Of a DNA stretch of 64,000 bases, positions 32,089 through 42,153 are shown in pieces. The stretch comes from JBJXGE01 sp046154185 (GTDB taxonomy: Bacteria; Planctomycetota; UBA8108; UBA1146; JAJFFE01). The DNA lies in assembly GCA_046154185.1 (NCBI GenBank), contig JBJXGE010000097.1, forward strand, positions 1-64,000, given 5' to 3'. The position numbers were made by a program, and so were the translations under genes. Numbering within the stretch: the stretch's first letter is position 1; the number at the start of each line of letters is the position of its first letter. Below the pieces are notes generated by a model. It saw nothing but the letters and a program-made list of their open reading frames with translations, made no database searches and was not told where the DNA came from.

Positions 32089-33231
32089 CTATGGGGCGAC
32101 TTGGGCTTCGCGACCGGCCAACTCCTCCGCGATGATCCTCGCCATGCTGGCGCGAAAGATCGGGACATCGAACTGCGCCGCATGTGCGCGCAGCGCCGTC
32201 GGATCGAAGTCATCGACGAGCTGATCCATGCGCTCGATGCCATCGATGAGCGACTCGGGTTCCGGCGCGGCGAAGAAAATTCCCGTCGGCGGCGCCGCGC
32301 CGCCCGGCGCGACGATCGTTTCGAGCGCACCGCCGCGCCCGAGGGCGAGCACGGGTCGACCGCTCGCGAGGCTCTCGAGCGCCGCGATGCCGAAGTCTTC
32401 TTCGCACGCGAGAACGAACGCGCGCGCGCGCGCGAGTTCGTGCGCGACTTCGCGATCGGTCAAGCGCCCGCGCATTTCCACGCCGTCGCGTCTCAGCGCG
32501 CGCAAGCGGCGTTCGTCCTCGCCGCCGCCGACCACGACGAGTTTGCGTCCGCTCGCCGCGAACGCTTCGATCGCTAAATCCACCTGCTTGTAGGGTGCGA
32601 GCGCGGTCACCATCAAATAGTGATCGCCGATCTCGTGGCGCGGCGCGATTGCGAAACGCTGGAGCTCGACCGGTGGATACACAACCTCCGCCCGGCGGCC
32701 GTAACAGCTCGCGATGCGCGCGGCGACAAAACGCGAGATCGCAATGAAGCGATCGACGCCGCTCGCGGTTGCGACATCCCAGGCGCGCAGGCGCGGGATC
32801 AGGCGGTGGGCGACGAAGCGCCGCGCCCACGAGCTGCGCCGCGGATCGAGATAGACTTCCGCTTGATCCCACAGATAGCGGGCCGGTGTGAAGCAGTAGC
32901 ACACATGCCGCGCGCGTGGTCCGCGCCGCACCGCCTTTGCCGCGCAATGCGATAGCGACAGCAAGAGATCGTAGGATTCGCTCCGCAGGCCCTTCACCGC
33001 CAGCGGATAAAACGGCAGCAGTTGACGATAGTGACGTCGCAAGAGCGGCCACTTCGAGATCCACGTCGTTTGCACATCGTGACGCTCGATCGACGGCGAA
33101 ACGGATCCGGGCTCGTGGAGCAGTGTGAGGATCGGCGCATCGGGGAGCAGTTCCGCGACGATCTCGAGACAGCGCTCACCGCCGCGCATGCCCGTCAGCC
33201 AATCGTGGACGATGGCGACCGACGGTTTCAT
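32089..33231 (-). CDS. GT-B glycosyltransferase, family 4 type
   Basis: 380 residues. Starts V-A-I-V-H-D-W-L-T-G-M-R-G-G-E-R, a typical acceptor-domain N-terminus of GT4 enzymes in exopolysaccharide clusters. The donor domain has V-V-Y-P-P-V, V-T-A-L-A-P-Y-K-Q and E-E-D-F-G-I-A-A-L-E-S (the E-x7-E pair) followed by A-S-G-R-P-V-L-A. It transfers a sugar, commonly mannose or rhamnose in relatives, to a lipid-linked oligosaccharide; the exact sugar is unknown. It is the last gene of the minus-strand exopolysaccharide run, 43 bases after the aminotransferase. Confidence 0.9.
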   Translation of the reverse strand: MKPSVAIVHDWLTGMRGGERCLEIVAELLPDAPILTLLHEPGSVSPSIERHDVQTTWISKWPLLRRHYRQLLPFYPLAVKGLRSESYDLLLSLSHCAAKAVRRGPRARHVCYCFTPARYLWDQAEVYLDPRRSSWARRFVAHRLIPRLRAWDVATASGVDRFIAISRFVAARIASCYGRRAEVVYPPVELQRFAIAPRHEIGDHYLMVTALAPYKQVDLAIEAFAASGRKLVVVGGGEDERRLRALRRDGVEMRGRLTDREVAHELARARAFVLACEEDFGIAALESLASGRPVLALGRGGALETIVAPGGAAPPTGIFFAAPEPESLIDGIERMDQLVDDFDPTALRAHAAQFDVPIFRASMARIIAEELAGREAQVAP

Positions 33232-33274
33232 ATTTTGATGGGTAGCTTTCGATGGCGCGTCGGCGGCCGCACGC

Positions 33275-34396
33275 TCACCGCAAGCACGCGCTGATCGCTT
33301 CGATCACGCGGCGCGGATCTTCCGGCTTCAGTCGATGGTGGATGGGCAACGCCAACACTTCGCGCGCCGCTGCTTCGGCGACCGGGAAATCGCCGACGCG
33401 ATGGCCGAGCGACTTGAAAGCCGGTTGTGCCGGCAAAGTGCCGGGGTAATAAACCGCGCAACCGATGTTCTGCTGCGCGAGCGCCGCGCGCACCTTTTCG
33501 CGTTCGCTGAGTCGCACGATGTACTGGTGCCACGTGTGCTCGCTGTGCGGCGTGCGACCGAGCGGACGCACTTGCTGGGCGAGACCAAGGTCTCGGATCG
33601 CCGCGTCATAGCGCGCCGCGTTCTGCGCGCGCGCCGCTTGCAGCGCTGGCAAGCGCTTGAGTCGCACGGCCAGCACGGCGCCTTGAAATCCATCCATGCG
33701 CGCGTTCCAACCGAGGCTCACGTGCTGATAACCGCCGGCATCGCCGTGGACGCGCAGCAGCCGGAGTCGTTCAGCGATGGCCGCATCCCGGGTCACGACC
33801 ATGCCCGCGTCGCCCGGCGCCGCGAGGTTTTTCGTGGGATAGAACGAGAAGGTGCCGGCGGCGCCGAGGCTGCCGAGCGCGCGACCGTCGTAGCGCGTGC
33901 CGAACGCCTGCGCCGCATCCTCGAGCACGGGCACGCGCCGCGCTGCGCAAACTTCCATGATGCGACGCATCGCCGCGCCTTGACCGTAAAGATGCACGGG
34001 CATCACCGCGCTCGTCTTCGCCGTGATCGCGCGCTCGAGCTGATTCGGGTCCATCAGGAGCGTGTTCGGATCGACGTCGACAAAGACCGGCTTTGCGCCG
34101 AGGTGCGCGATCGACGATGCGCTCGCAAAGAAACTGTAGGCCGGCACCACGACTTCGGTGTCCGCCTCGACGCCGATCGCTTGGAGACCGATGCGCAGCG
34201 CGTCCGAGCCGTTTGAGAGCGCGAAGACATGCGGCACGTCGAGGTACTCGCGCACTTGTTGCTCGAACGCCGTGACTTCGGCGCCGAGGCAGTAGGCGTT
34301 CGTGTCGACGGTGCGCGTGAGCGCTGTGATCCATTCGGCGCGCTCCGCGGCGTCATCCGGTCCGAGCGCCACCATGGGGATGGGAGGTGTGTTCAA
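33275..34396 (-). CDS. DegT/DnrJ/EryC1/StrS-family sugar aminotransferase
   Basis: 373 residues from a TTG at 34396 with GGAG five bases upstream; an ATG seven codons later is the alternative. PLP-dependent fold type I: S-N-G-S-D-A-L near the cofactor phosphate site, E-D-A-A-Q-A-F-G for the pyridine nitrogen Asp, and the Schiff-base lysine in F-S-F-Y-P-T-K-N-L. Family members transaminate 3- or 4-keto nucleotide sugars to amino sugars. Lies between the polyprenyl glycosylphosphotransferase and GT4 genes, so it probably makes an amino sugar for the same polymer. No dehydratase partner is evident nearby. Confidence 0.9.
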   Translation of the reverse strand: MNTPPIPMVALGPDDAAERAEWITALTRTVDTNAYCLGAEVTAFEQQVREYLDVPHVFALSNGSDALRIGLQAIGVEADTEVVVPAYSFFASASSIAHLGAKPVFVDVDPNTLLMDPNQLERAITAKTSAVMPVHLYGQGAAMRRIMEVCAARRVPVLEDAAQAFGTRYDGRALGSLGAAGTFSFYPTKNLAAPGDAGMVVTRDAAIAERLRLLRVHGDAGGYQHVSLGWNARMDGFQGAVLAVRLKRLPALQAARAQNAARYDAAIRDLGLAQQVRPLGRTPHSEHTWHQYIVRLSEREKVRAALAQQNIGCAVYYPGTLPAQPAFKSLGHRVGDFPVAEAAAREVLALPIHHRLKPEDPRRVIEAISACLR

Positions 34397-34467
34397 GCGT
34401 GCTCCACGAGTGTCTTGTAGCCGAGTGGGTGATGAGAGACGCGCGCAACCCGTACCGAAACGGTGCG

Positions 34468-35934
34468 TCAGGCTACTGGTGCTCGGCGCTCTTCGCTAGA
34501 CCGAATCAGGTCGCGCGCCGGCGCGCCGCGCTCCTGCGTGCGCGTCTTCTTCCATGCGCGCAGCACCGTGAAGAGCAAGATTTTGATATCGAGCCAGAGC
34601 GACCACTGCTTCAAGTAATAGAGGTCGAACTGAATACGCTCTTTGAGCGAAGTCTTGCCGCGCCAACCGTTCACTTGGGCCCAACCGGTGACGCCGGCTT
34701 TCATGCGATGTCGCAGCATGTAACGCGGCACGGTCTGCCGAAACTCTTCGATCAGAATCGGGCGTTCGGGCCGCGGACCGACGAGCGACATTTGGCCGCG
34801 CAGCACATTCCAAAGCTGCGGCAACTCGTCGAGCGAAGTGCGCCGCAGGAACGCGCCAAACGGCGTGCAACGCGGGTCGTTGTCGTCGGCCCACACTGGC
34901 CCAGTCAGTGCCTCGGCGTCTGTCACCATGGTGCGGAATTTCCACATCGGAAAAACCATGCCGTCGAGGCCCATGCGCTCTTGGCAGTAGAGGATCGGCC
35001 GTCCTTGTGTGACCCAGCAGATGAGCGCGATCAAGCCGAGGAACGGCGCGAGCACAATCAACATCGTCGCGGAGCCGACGATGTCGAGGGTCCGTTTGAT
35101 CGCGGCGTTGACGCCGTAGGACTTCACGCTACGCAACCCGATGAGATGAAACGTGTCGAACTGTTCGACCTCGCGCGACAAGGTATTGAGCGCTTCGAGG
35201 TCCGGCACCCAGCGGAGTCCGACGAGTGATTGACTGAGACGTTGATCGATCCCGGCCAGCACGCCCATCGCGCGGAACGGCAACGCGACGATGACTTCCT
35301 TGATCTGGTGTTTCTCGAGCACGGTTTCGAGATCGTCGAGACCGCCGAGTACTTGCGAGCGTGGCACCACGCGCTCTTCATCGGCGCCGCTGTCGAGAAA
35401 GCCGCAGACTTTCAGCCCGGTCCATACGTGTTCTTGAACTTGGCGGGCAAAGTCGAAGGCGAGTCGGCCGTGGCCGATCACCAAGCACGACCGAGTGCCG
35501 AGGCCGGCTTCGAAGCGACGTCGATCGCGCGCCTGCCAGATCACGTGGTTCAAGTAGATGATGATTGGATTCACACAAAAGAAAACCAGCGTCACTTCGC
35601 GCGAATACTGCACGCTGCGCGCGAAAAAGCTTACGGCGCAGACGAGCACGCCGACGTGGAAGTGCACTTTGACGATGTCGACGGCGAGTTGGCCGTACGA
35701 GCGCGCGCGCCGCGGGCGATAGAGGTGCACTGCGCGCGTCGCCCACGCAAACGCTAGAAACAAGACCGGCAAAGCCGCGAGATACCACGAGAGCGGCGGC
35801 GTCTCGTGCTGCAGCTTGCGCGGAAAATCGAAGCGCGTCGCGAGCATGTAAACAGCAAGGAAGGTGCCGCCCGTGAGCAACAAATCGAGGAGCAACCGCA
35901 TATACACCGCCGAGTGTGCACGCAGGCTGGTCAC
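34468..35934 (-). CDS. Undecaprenyl-phosphate sugar phosphotransferase (WcaJ/WbaP-like)
   Basis: 488 residues from GTG 35934 (GGGAG upstream). Four N-terminal TM helices (within about 1-135), a CoA-binding-like cytosolic domain (about 145-265; C-L-V-I-G-H-G-R-L-A), a fifth hydrophobic segment (about 285-310) and the catalytic bacterial sugar transferase domain with K-R-T-L-D-I-V, M-W-K-F-R-T-M, R-R-T-S-L-D-E-L-P-Q-L-W-N-V and M-S-L-V-G-P-R-P-E. It starts polymer synthesis by transferring a sugar-1-phosphate from a UDP-sugar to undecaprenyl phosphate at the inner membrane. This is the initiating enzyme of the exopolysaccharide pathway encoded around it. Confidence 0.93.
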   Translation of the reverse strand: MTSLRAHSAVYMRLLLDLLLTGGTFLAVYMLATRFDFPRKLQHETPPLSWYLAALPVLFLAFAWATRAVHLYRPRRARSYGQLAVDIVKVHFHVGVLVCAVSFFARSVQYSREVTLVFFCVNPIIIYLNHVIWQARDRRRFEAGLGTRSCLVIGHGRLAFDFARQVQEHVWTGLKVCGFLDSGADEERVVPRSQVLGGLDDLETVLEKHQIKEVIVALPFRAMGVLAGIDQRLSQSLVGLRWVPDLEALNTLSREVEQFDTFHLIGLRSVKSYGVNAAIKRTLDIVGSATMLIVLAPFLGLIALICWVTQGRPILYCQERMGLDGMVFPMWKFRTMVTDAEALTGPVWADDNDPRCTPFGAFLRRTSLDELPQLWNVLRGQMSLVGPRPERPILIEEFRQTVPRYMLRHRMKAGVTGWAQVNGWRGKTSLKERIQFDLYYLKQWSLWLDIKILLFTVLRAWKKTRTQERGAPARDLIRSSEERRAPVA

Positions 35935-35984
35935 GGTGAGCTCCCTTTCGCTATTCGGTCAGCGGAGTAGCCGCCGGCGATATC

Positions 35985-36947
35985 TTACGCCCGCACGTGT
36001 TGGGCTTGGAACCAATCGATGAAAAGGCGAATCCCCTGCGCAATCGGCGTCGCCGGATGGTAACCCAAGCGGTCGCTCGCGAGCTGGATGTCGGCGCACG
36101 TCGTCGACACGTCGCCCGGCTGCAGCGGCCGGCGGTCGATCACCGGTCGGCGGCCGATGGTCTGGCCGATGATCTCGATGAGTTCGGCGAGGCTCACCAT
36201 TTGATGATTGCCGAGATTGTAGATGCAGTAGCCGCGGTGCTTATCGACGGCGCCGAGGACGCCGGCCACAATGTCGCTGATGTAGGTGTAGTCGCGGCGC
36301 GTGCTGCCGTCGCCGTACATCGGGACACTGCGGCCGCTTGAAATCAGCTCGGCAAACTTGTGGATCGCCATCTCCGGGCGCTGCCGCGGACCGTAGACCG
36401 TGAAGAATCGCAAGCAGGCGATGTTCAGGTCGTAGAGATGGTGGTAGGTGTAGGCGAGCAGCTCGCCCGCCTTCTTGGTCGCGGCGTAAGGCGACACGGG
36501 GTGATCGACGTTGTCGGTTTCCCGAAACGGGATGTCTTTGCGCTCGCCATACACCGACGACGACGACGCAAAAACCACATCACGAATGTTGGCGGCGCGC
36601 GCCGCTTCGAGCACCTTCGAAGTGCCGGCGATGTTGACGTCGGCGTAGAGCGCCGGCTGCTCGATCGACGGTCGCACGCCGGGCCGCGCCGCCAGGTGAA
36701 TGACCAGATCGCACGGCTGGTCGGCGAGCGTCTTTTGCAAAAGGTCGCTGTTGCGAATGTCGCCCTCGACGAAGCTGAAGCGCGGATGCAGGCACAGGCC
36801 GGCGACATTTTGTCGTTTGCGCGCCGGGTCATAAAAATTATCGAGATTGTCATAGCCGACGACGCGATCACCGCGCGCGAGCAACGCGTCCGCAACGTGG
36901 CTACCGATGAAGCCGGCGGCGCCGGTCAGGAGAGCGGTTCTCGTCAA
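35985..36947 (-). CDS. NAD-dependent nucleotide-sugar epimerase (UDP-glucuronate 4-epimerase-like)
   Basis: 320 residues from TTG 36947, giving the usual start T-R-T-A-L-L-T-G; a TTG at 36962 would add five. Extended SDR: T-G-A-A-G-F-I-G-S-H cofactor site, catalytic S-S-S-S-V-Y-G and Y-A-A-T-K. The motif R-F-F-T-V-Y-G-P-R-Q-R-P-E-M-A and G-D-G-S-T-R-R-D-Y-T-Y match UDP-glucuronate epimerases. Substrate would come from a UDP-glucose dehydrogenase; a related dehydrogenase gene starts at 63756. Converts UDP-GlcA to UDP-GalA, or a similar C4 epimerisation, for the polymer built by the adjacent genes. Confidence 0.88.
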   Translation of the reverse strand: MTRTALLTGAAGFIGSHVADALLARGDRVVGYDNLDNFYDPARKRQNVAGLCLHPRFSFVEGDIRNSDLLQKTLADQPCDLVIHLAARPGVRPSIEQPALYADVNIAGTSKVLEAARAANIRDVVFASSSSVYGERKDIPFRETDNVDHPVSPYAATKKAGELLAYTYHHLYDLNIACLRFFTVYGPRQRPEMAIHKFAELISSGRSVPMYGDGSTRRDYTYISDIVAGVLGAVDKHRGYCIYNLGNHQMVSLAELIEIIGQTIGRRPVIDRRPLQPGDVSTTCADIQLASDRLGYHPATPIAQGIRLFIDWFQAQHVRA

Positions 36948-37100
36948 GGACTCTCTCTTCAATGAGCGCGCGGCGCATCAGCGCAATTCGAAATTCGGCC
37001 TGGATCGCGGTTACGAAGCTACGAAGTCAGCGTGTTTTTTGCAAGCCGGAGCGGCACTTGGGGTCGTGAATTCGGCTTAACGTAGCGGACCGTGATGCTC

Positions 37101-37820
37101 TCAAACGGACGCGGGGCGGTAGCGCGTTGGATCGAGGATTCCCACTTCAGCGAATCCGCGCCGGCGCAGGCCGCAACTCTCGCAGCGTCCGCACGCGCGC
37201 CCGCTCGGATCGGCGTCGTAACAGGAAATCGTCTGCGCATAGTCGACACCGCGTGCGAGGCCCCTTCGAATGATGTCCGCTTTCCGCAGCGCGATGAATG
37301 GCGCGTGCACACGGATCGCAGTCGCACTCGATTCGACGCCGAGTTTTGTGCCGAGTCTTGCGACTTCCGCGAAGGCCTCGATGAACGCGGGCCGGCAGTC
37401 TGGGTAGCCGCTGTAGTCGAGCGCGTTCACGCCGATGAAGATATCGCCCGCGCCACGCGCTTCGGCGACCGCGACTGCCACCGACAAGAAGACCAAATTG
37501 CGCGCGGGAACGTAGGTGCTCGGGATGCCGGCCGCGCCCGCGCCGCCCACCGGTTCGGCCGGGATTTCGCCCGCGCCGAGGAGCGACGAGCCGCCGATTT
37601 GCGCATAGGGCAAGTCGAGGACGAGCGGCGCCGCCGCGCTCATGCGCCGCGCGATGTGGATCGCCTGCGCGACTTCGACTTCGTGGCGCTGGCCGTACCG
37701 AAAAATAAGTGGCAGCGCGCGAAAGCCATCGGCCACGACTTCCGCGAGCAACGTCGTCGAATCGAGACCGCCACTCATGAGCACGACGGCGGTGGGTGGG
37801 CTGGCCTTCGCTGAAGTCAC
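37101..37820 (-). CDS. queC: 7-cyano-7-deazaguanine (preQ0) synthase
   Basis: 239 residues from GTG 37820, which overlaps the stop of a small upstream ORF (GTGA) and has GGTGGA at a good distance. PP-loop ATPase motif S16-G-G-L-D-S21 and the C-terminal zinc site C-Y-D-A-D ... C-G-R-C-E-S-C-G. QueC converts 7-carboxy-7-deazaguanine to preQ0 using ATP and ammonia, for queuosine in tRNA. No queD, queE or queF is in the window. It sits at the head of the exopolysaccharide run, 153 bases before the epimerase start, and may be an unrelated transcription unit. Confidence 0.92.
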   Translation of the reverse strand: MTSAKASPPTAVVLMSGGLDSTTLLAEVVADGFRALPLIFRYGQRHEVEVAQAIHIARRMSAAAPLVLDLPYAQIGGSSLLGAGEIPAEPVGGAGAAGIPSTYVPARNLVFLSVAVAVAEARGAGDIFIGVNALDYSGYPDCRPAFIEAFAEVARLGTKLGVESSATAIRVHAPFIALRKADIIRRGLARGVDYAQTISCYDADPSGRACGRCESCGLRRRGFAEVGILDPTRYRPASV

Positions 37821-37936
37821 GGACGATTCCACCGAGTGAGTGCGCCGGTGACCGCGAGTCTGCGACCCCATTCGCGCACTATGTTCGGCACCGCGCCTTC
37901 GAGATGGTCCATCGCAATTTCCGCAGCGCCGATCAT
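37817..37936 (-). CDS. Small ORF (39 residues) translationally coupled to queC
   Basis: ATG at 37936 with an excellent Shine-Dalgarno AAGGAG (37942-37947 on the complementary strand, five bases before the ATG), 39 codons beginning M-I-G-A-A-E-I-A-M-D-H-L-E-G and ending T-R-W-N-R-P. Its TGA overlaps the queC GTG (GTGA). The ribosome binding site is among the best in the window. It could be a genuine small protein or a leader peptide delivering ribosomes to the weak queC start. No family recognised; a degraded N-terminus of an older fusion is possible. Confidence 0.55.
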   Translation of the reverse strand: MIGAAEIAMDHLEGAVPNIVREWGRRLAVTGALTRWNRP

Positions 37937-38079
37937 GTCCGCTCCTTAGGGTCCGCGCGATTGTAGCGTCGCGCGCCCGAACGCTCCAATAGATGGCGAG
38001 CGCACCGCGGCTTGAGTAGATTGGCGACCGGCCGCGCACGCGGCGATCGGCACGCTAGGCGAAACGCGAGGGATGTCGT

Positions 38080-39138
38080 ATGAGGATCTTGATCGTCGCC
38101 GGCAAGTTGCCCTATTCGAGCAGCGGCGTGTACACGCTCGAGGTTGTGCGCGGTCTCGTCGAGCGCGGCCACGACGTCGAGGTCGTCGCGCAAGGCGGCG
38201 CGCTTTTCCCGCGGCTCAGTGAGATGGGCGTTGAAGTTTATAAGCAACGCCACAATTTCTTTTCGTTTCGGCGCATGGTGAATTTTCTCCGCGAGTTCGC
38301 GCCCGAGATCATTCACTCGACGGGTGGCAGCGCCGCGCTCGACATCGCGCACGCGCTCGGACGGCGGCTGGCCGTTCCGTTCCTGCATACGATTCACTCG
38401 TGGCTGCCAGAAAATCGCCGAGAAGTTTTCCCGAACGCGCTCGCGGGCGTGATCGTCGTGAATCAAGGTTTGCGCGAGCACCTGGTGAACGACCTGAACT
38501 TGCCGAAGGCGCGGATTCGAGTGATTCCGTACGGCGTCGATGGCGCGCGCGTACGACTGCGCGAGCCGACGAGCGAGTCTGACCCGGATCGCATCATCGG
38601 AATCGGCACGGTCGGTCGACTCGACGAAGGTCGACGGCACGCGGAGTTTCTCGAGGCCGCGGCGCAAGTGCGCGAGCGCCTGAAGAATGTGCACTTCGTC
38701 GTTGCCGGCGAGGGCCCCGACGAGCCGCGGCTACGGAGCATCGCGCGGAAGCCGCCGCTGCGCGATTGCGTGACGTTTATGCAACCGACCCACTCCGCCG
38801 AGATCTTTAACGTGCTCGATATCGTCGTGATCGTGAGCGATTGGGGTGGCGTCGGTTTGAGTCTCCTCGATGCAATGGTCTACGAGCGCCCGGTGATCGT
38901 CACGGGCTCGAGCGAAGTGTTCGCGCTGTTGGGGCACGCCGACTCGTGCGTCTTGGTGCCCGCGAACGATCGCGATCAGCTCGCGAACGCAATCGTCGAG
39001 CTCGCGACCGACCCGGCGCGCCGACGGCAGCTCGGTCGCAATGCCCGCCAGTACGTGCTTGAAAACTTCCCCGCCGAAGCGCACATCGCGGCGCTCGAGG
39101 ATCATTATTCGCGGTGCTTGTCGTTGTCGCGCGTGTGA
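38080..39138 (+). CDS. GT-B glycosyltransferase, family 4 type
   Basis: 352 residues; ATG with GAGGGA upstream. N-terminal G-K-L-P-Y-S-S-S-G-V-Y-T-L-E-V-V-R-G-L and the linker I-P-Y-G-V-D-G are typical GT4. The donor half has G-T-V-G-R-L-D-E-G and V-V-A-G-E-G-P-D. The usual E-x7-E pair is altered: the site reads S-D-W-G-G-V-G-L-S-L-L-D-A-M-V, where Glu is replaced by Trp/Asp-like residues, so catalysis or donor may differ. It is the first gene of a co-directional run continuing with kdsB 64 bases downstream. Probably builds LPS-core or polymer structures; the substrate is unknown. Confidence 0.85.
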   Translation: MRILIVAGKLPYSSSGVYTLEVVRGLVERGHDVEVVAQGGALFPRLSEMGVEVYKQRHNFFSFRRMVNFLREFAPEIIHSTGGSAALDIAHALGRRLAVPFLHTIHSWLPENRREVFPNALAGVIVVNQGLREHLVNDLNLPKARIRVIPYGVDGARVRLREPTSESDPDRIIGIGTVGRLDEGRRHAEFLEAAAQVRERLKNVHFVVAGEGPDEPRLRSIARKPPLRDCVTFMQPTHSAEIFNVLDIVVIVSDWGGVGLSLLDAMVYERPVIVTGSSEVFALLGHADSCVLVPANDRDQLANAIVELATDPARRRQLGRNARQYVLENFPAEAHIAALEDHYSRCLSLSRV

Positions 39139-39202
39139 GGCGCCGGCGGCGCGAGCCGCGCCGTTTACAGTCATCCAGACGGCTGCTATGCTCCGGCCGG
39201 TC

Positions 39203-39997
39203 ATGGCCAAAATCGTTGTCATTCCCGCGCGATTGGCCTCCGAGCGCTTCCCCGAGAAACTGCTCAAGGCGGAAACCGGTCGGCCGCTCATCCAACACGT
39301 CTATGATCGCTGTCGGCAAGCGCGCGGCATCGATCGTGTGATCGTCGCGGCGGACGGCGATCGGATTGCGCACGTGGTGCGCGCCTTCGGCGGCGAGGCG
39401 ATCGTGACGCGACCCGAGTTGCCGAGTGGCACGGATCGCGTCGCCGCGGCGGTGCTGCAACTCCAGCTCGACACGGAGCGCGATTTCATCGCGAACGTGC
39501 AAGGGGATGAGCCGGAGATCGATCCAGCGCACATCGAACTCTTGTTTGAGCTGTTGGTGCGTGAAGCGGGGAGCGATGGAGTGCGGGCCGCGGCCGCGAC
39601 GCTCGCGACGGCGATGCCAGCCGCGACGCAGGACGAAGTCCAAACGGCGCGCTCGAATCCGAACCGTGTGAAAGTCGTGCTCGATCGCGACGGTCACGCC
39701 TTGTACTTTTCTCGAGCGGGCATACCTTACCCGCGCGTGGGCGCCGCTGAGTGGCTGTGTCATGTCGGAATTTACGGCTTTAGGCCGGCGGCGCTCCAAC
39801 GCTTCACCGCGACGGCGCCGACGCCGCTCGAGTGCATCGAGAAGCTCGAACAGTTGCGATTCCTCGAGCTGGGGCTGAAGATCCGCGTCGGCATCGTGGA
39901 CCGTGCGGCGCCGGGGATCGATACGCCCGCGGACTACCGCGAGTTTGTCGCGCGAGAAAGGCAGGCCGCAGCGTGCAGCCGAGGGAAATCCGAGTGA
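39203..39997 (+). CDS. kdsB: CMP-3-deoxy-manno-octulosonate cytidylyltransferase
   Basis: 264 residues from ATG 39203. KdsB start I-V-V-I-P-A-R-L-A-S-E-R-F-P-E-K-L-L, then G-T-D-R-V and V-Q-G-D-E-P-E-I nucleotide/metal sites, and the C-terminal H-V-G-I-Y-G-F and L-E-x-I-E-K-L-E-Q-L-R-x-L-E. Activates Kdo with CTP for lipopolysaccharide core, implying that the organism makes a Gram-negative-type LPS. The next gene is CTP synthase, 16 bases away, so substrate supply and use are co-transcribed. Confidence 0.93.
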   Translation: MAKIVVIPARLASERFPEKLLKAETGRPLIQHVYDRCRQARGIDRVIVAADGDRIAHVVRAFGGEAIVTRPELPSGTDRVAAAVLQLQLDTERDFIANVQGDEPEIDPAHIELLFELLVREAGSDGVRAAAATLATAMPAATQDEVQTARSNPNRVKVVLDRDGHALYFSRAGIPYPRVGAAEWLCHVGIYGFRPAALQRFTATAPTPLECIEKLEQLRFLELGLKIRVGIVDRAAPGIDTPADYREFVARERQAAACSRGKSE

Positions 39998-40013
39998 AGA
40001 GAGTCGTGAGGTC

Positions 40014-41610
<1,597 letters not shown>

Positions 41611-41636
<26 letters not shown>

Positions 41637-42153
41637 CGAAGACTGGAAACGCCGAGCGGAAGAAGAGAAGTCGCGTATCTCGCAAGTGAGCGCCGGCGCG
41701 GTCGGTGATGCGGCGCGCGCACCGGCGCGCGTCCCGGCAGCGAGTGCCAGTTCTTCGAGCGCCAGTCCCGCGAGCACGGCGCCGAAGGCGGCTCCCGCGG
41801 CGCCGCCTGCTACTGCGCCGACGCATGAACAACTCGAAACCGCGCCGGACACCGGCGATGTCGGCGGGCCATCACTTATTCCGGTTTTCGAGCAACTCGC
41901 CGCGCAGGCGATGGCGGGGCTCGGCCAGTTGCCGGATCCGCGGACGGGCGCGCGCCATCTCGATCTCGAAATGGCGCGCTACGCGATCGAGCTATTACTC
42001 TCCCTCGAAGCGAAGACGCGCGGCCGACTCGATGGCCAGGAAGCCGCGGTCTTACAGGAACTCGTGCATAGCTTGCGATCGGCGTACGCGCAGATTTCTA
42101 GTTCCGTCGCCGCGCGGCTCCGCAAAGAGGTCGAGGGCGGAAAGAGCAAGTGA
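41611..42153 (+). CDS. DUF1844 domain protein
   Basis: 180 residues. A basic/charged N-terminus (R-K-K-R-V-D-E-D-W-K-R-R-A-E-E-E), an Ala/Pro/Ser-rich flexible linker (about 25-75), then the conserved DUF1844 helical domain (about 85-170: F-E-Q-L-A-A-Q-A-M-A-G-L-G, L-D-L-E-M-A-R-Y-A-I-E-L-L, E-L-V-H-S-L-R-S-A-Y). Function unknown; such genes sit beside varied housekeeping genes in planctomycetes and other bacteria. Overlaps pyrG by 26 bases and metG by four (GTGA), so it is firmly inside the operon. Confidence 0.85.
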
